Shown piece after piece: positions 38,947 through 39,321 of a stretch of 39,321 nucleotides of DNA (its first letter is position 1; every line of letters begins with the position of its first letter). Position numbers and translations under genes: made by a program. The stretch is taken from positions 1-39,321 of the forward strand of contig DASZZZ010000082.1 in the NCBI GenBank assembly GCA_036260375.1, read 5' to 3'. Below the pieces are notes generated by a model that saw only the letters and a program-made list of their open reading frames with translations, made no database searches and was not told the DNA's origin. The DNA comes from DASZZZ01 sp036260375. Its GTDB lineage: Bacteria; Actinomycetota; CADDZG01; WHSQ01.

Positions 38947-39321
38947 GCGGCGATCCTAACGACCACCCGCGGCACCGACGCAGTCGCGGCCCGCTGGTGC
39001 TGCCTCTCTGCCGCCTCGCCGACCGGGCTCCGCTAGCTCGCTTCGGATCGCGCGCGGCAGGTGGGTCGTCTGCGGCCGCACGACCGCCGGCTTCGTGCCT
39101 GATCGGTGTCGACCACAATCCGGCTCGCCCGCACCGGCGGTCGCTTCGTCCACGCGGCCGATCAGCGGGTCGGTCGCCTTCAGCTGAACCGACCCGGACC
39201 CCCGTCCGTCATCCGCTCGTCGCCGTCCTACAGGGTCGCCCTCATGCCCGCCCGCTGGGTCGTGGCTTTCGGGATCGTAGTGCGACGGCGCGACGGCGGG
39301 TAACGGGTTCCGGCCTACGTT
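38947..39321. other. Window-end region without a recognisable gene
   Basis: No frame of 65-90 codons here shows a family motif or a good start. Only the -10 box of the cyclase gene is supported. A neighbouring gene may begin beyond the window. Confidence 0.5.
38953..38958 (-). promoter_or_regulatory. -10 box for the cyclase-AAA-TPR gene
   Basis: TAGGAT on the minus strand, 6 nt before the GTG at 38946; leaderless arrangement. Confidence 0.45.

Noticed and set aside
39106..39303. 65-codon plus-strand frame at the window end
   Set aside because: No ribosome binding site, no -10 at leaderless spacing and no motif.
1..39321. CRISPR arrays, rRNA genes, prophage or replication origin
   Set aside because: No regularly spaced repeats, rRNA signatures, phage structural genes or origin motifs were seen.

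Overview
This is a chromosomal segment of a high-G+C bacterium, almost certainly an actinomycete in the broad sense (Actinomycetota). The evidence is the glnA1/glnE/glnA2/glnR nitrogen cluster with GlnR-type operators, DUF5317 and DUF2505 proteins, many GTG starts, and many genes that begin 6-9 nt after a TANNNT -10 box with no ribosome binding site (leaderless transcripts). A deep-branching class such as Thermoleophilia is my guess; no marker gene here settles it.

Layout. 1-4041: nucleoside uptake and salvage operon (ABC permease, cytidine deaminase, pyrimidine-nucleoside phosphorylase, purine-nucleoside phosphorylase, nucleoside hydrolase). 4042-5442: decayed DNA, where a 642-bp IS relic with terminal inverted repeats and a 6-bp target duplication splits a lipoprotein gene that also carries a frameshift. 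5443-7052 (minus): Pit phosphate transporter and DUF47/PhoU-like partner. 7167-11537 (minus): deoC with a full-length and a half-length aldehyde dehydrogenase, and Mrp; deoC and the dehydrogenases extend the deoxynucleoside pathway of the first operon (deoxyribose-5-P to acetaldehyde to acetate). 11620-14078: lipid-kinase-like protein, TIGR01777 epimerase, DUF5317. 14083-17968: a NarL-type two-component system flanked by two paralogous proteins of unknown function and preceded by its own promoter, structured leader, a 25-residue signal-peptide-like ORF and a terminator.

18051-29054 is a nitrogen-assimilation region: DUF2505, glnA1 (adenylylatable GS), two CPBP membrane proteases, glnE (GS adenylyltransferase), a secreted NlpC/P60 peptidase, glnA2 (GSI-alpha-like), nadE (glutamine-dependent NAD synthetase) and glnR. 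I find a four-box GlnR-like operator in front of glnA1 and a two-box operator in the divergent glnA2/nadE promoter, so the regulator, targets and modifying enzyme lie together.

29059-30019: NfeD-like protein, GNAT acetyltransferase, tRNA-Lys(TTT). Just after the tRNA, 30020 to about 32750 is an insert of clearly lower G+C with a flavin amine oxidase, a GntR/FCD regulator and a possible 26-residue peptide ORF. 32832-39321: a membrane protein, a sulfatase/alkaline-phosphatase-superfamily protein, a gene-poor stretch, and a large cyclase-AAA-TPR signalling protein.

The most unusual items are the short secreted-peptide ORF in front of the seven-TM sensor kinase (possible peptide signalling), the peptide ORF next to the amine oxidase in the tRNA-linked insert, the GlnR operator arrays, and the IS-split lipoprotein gene.
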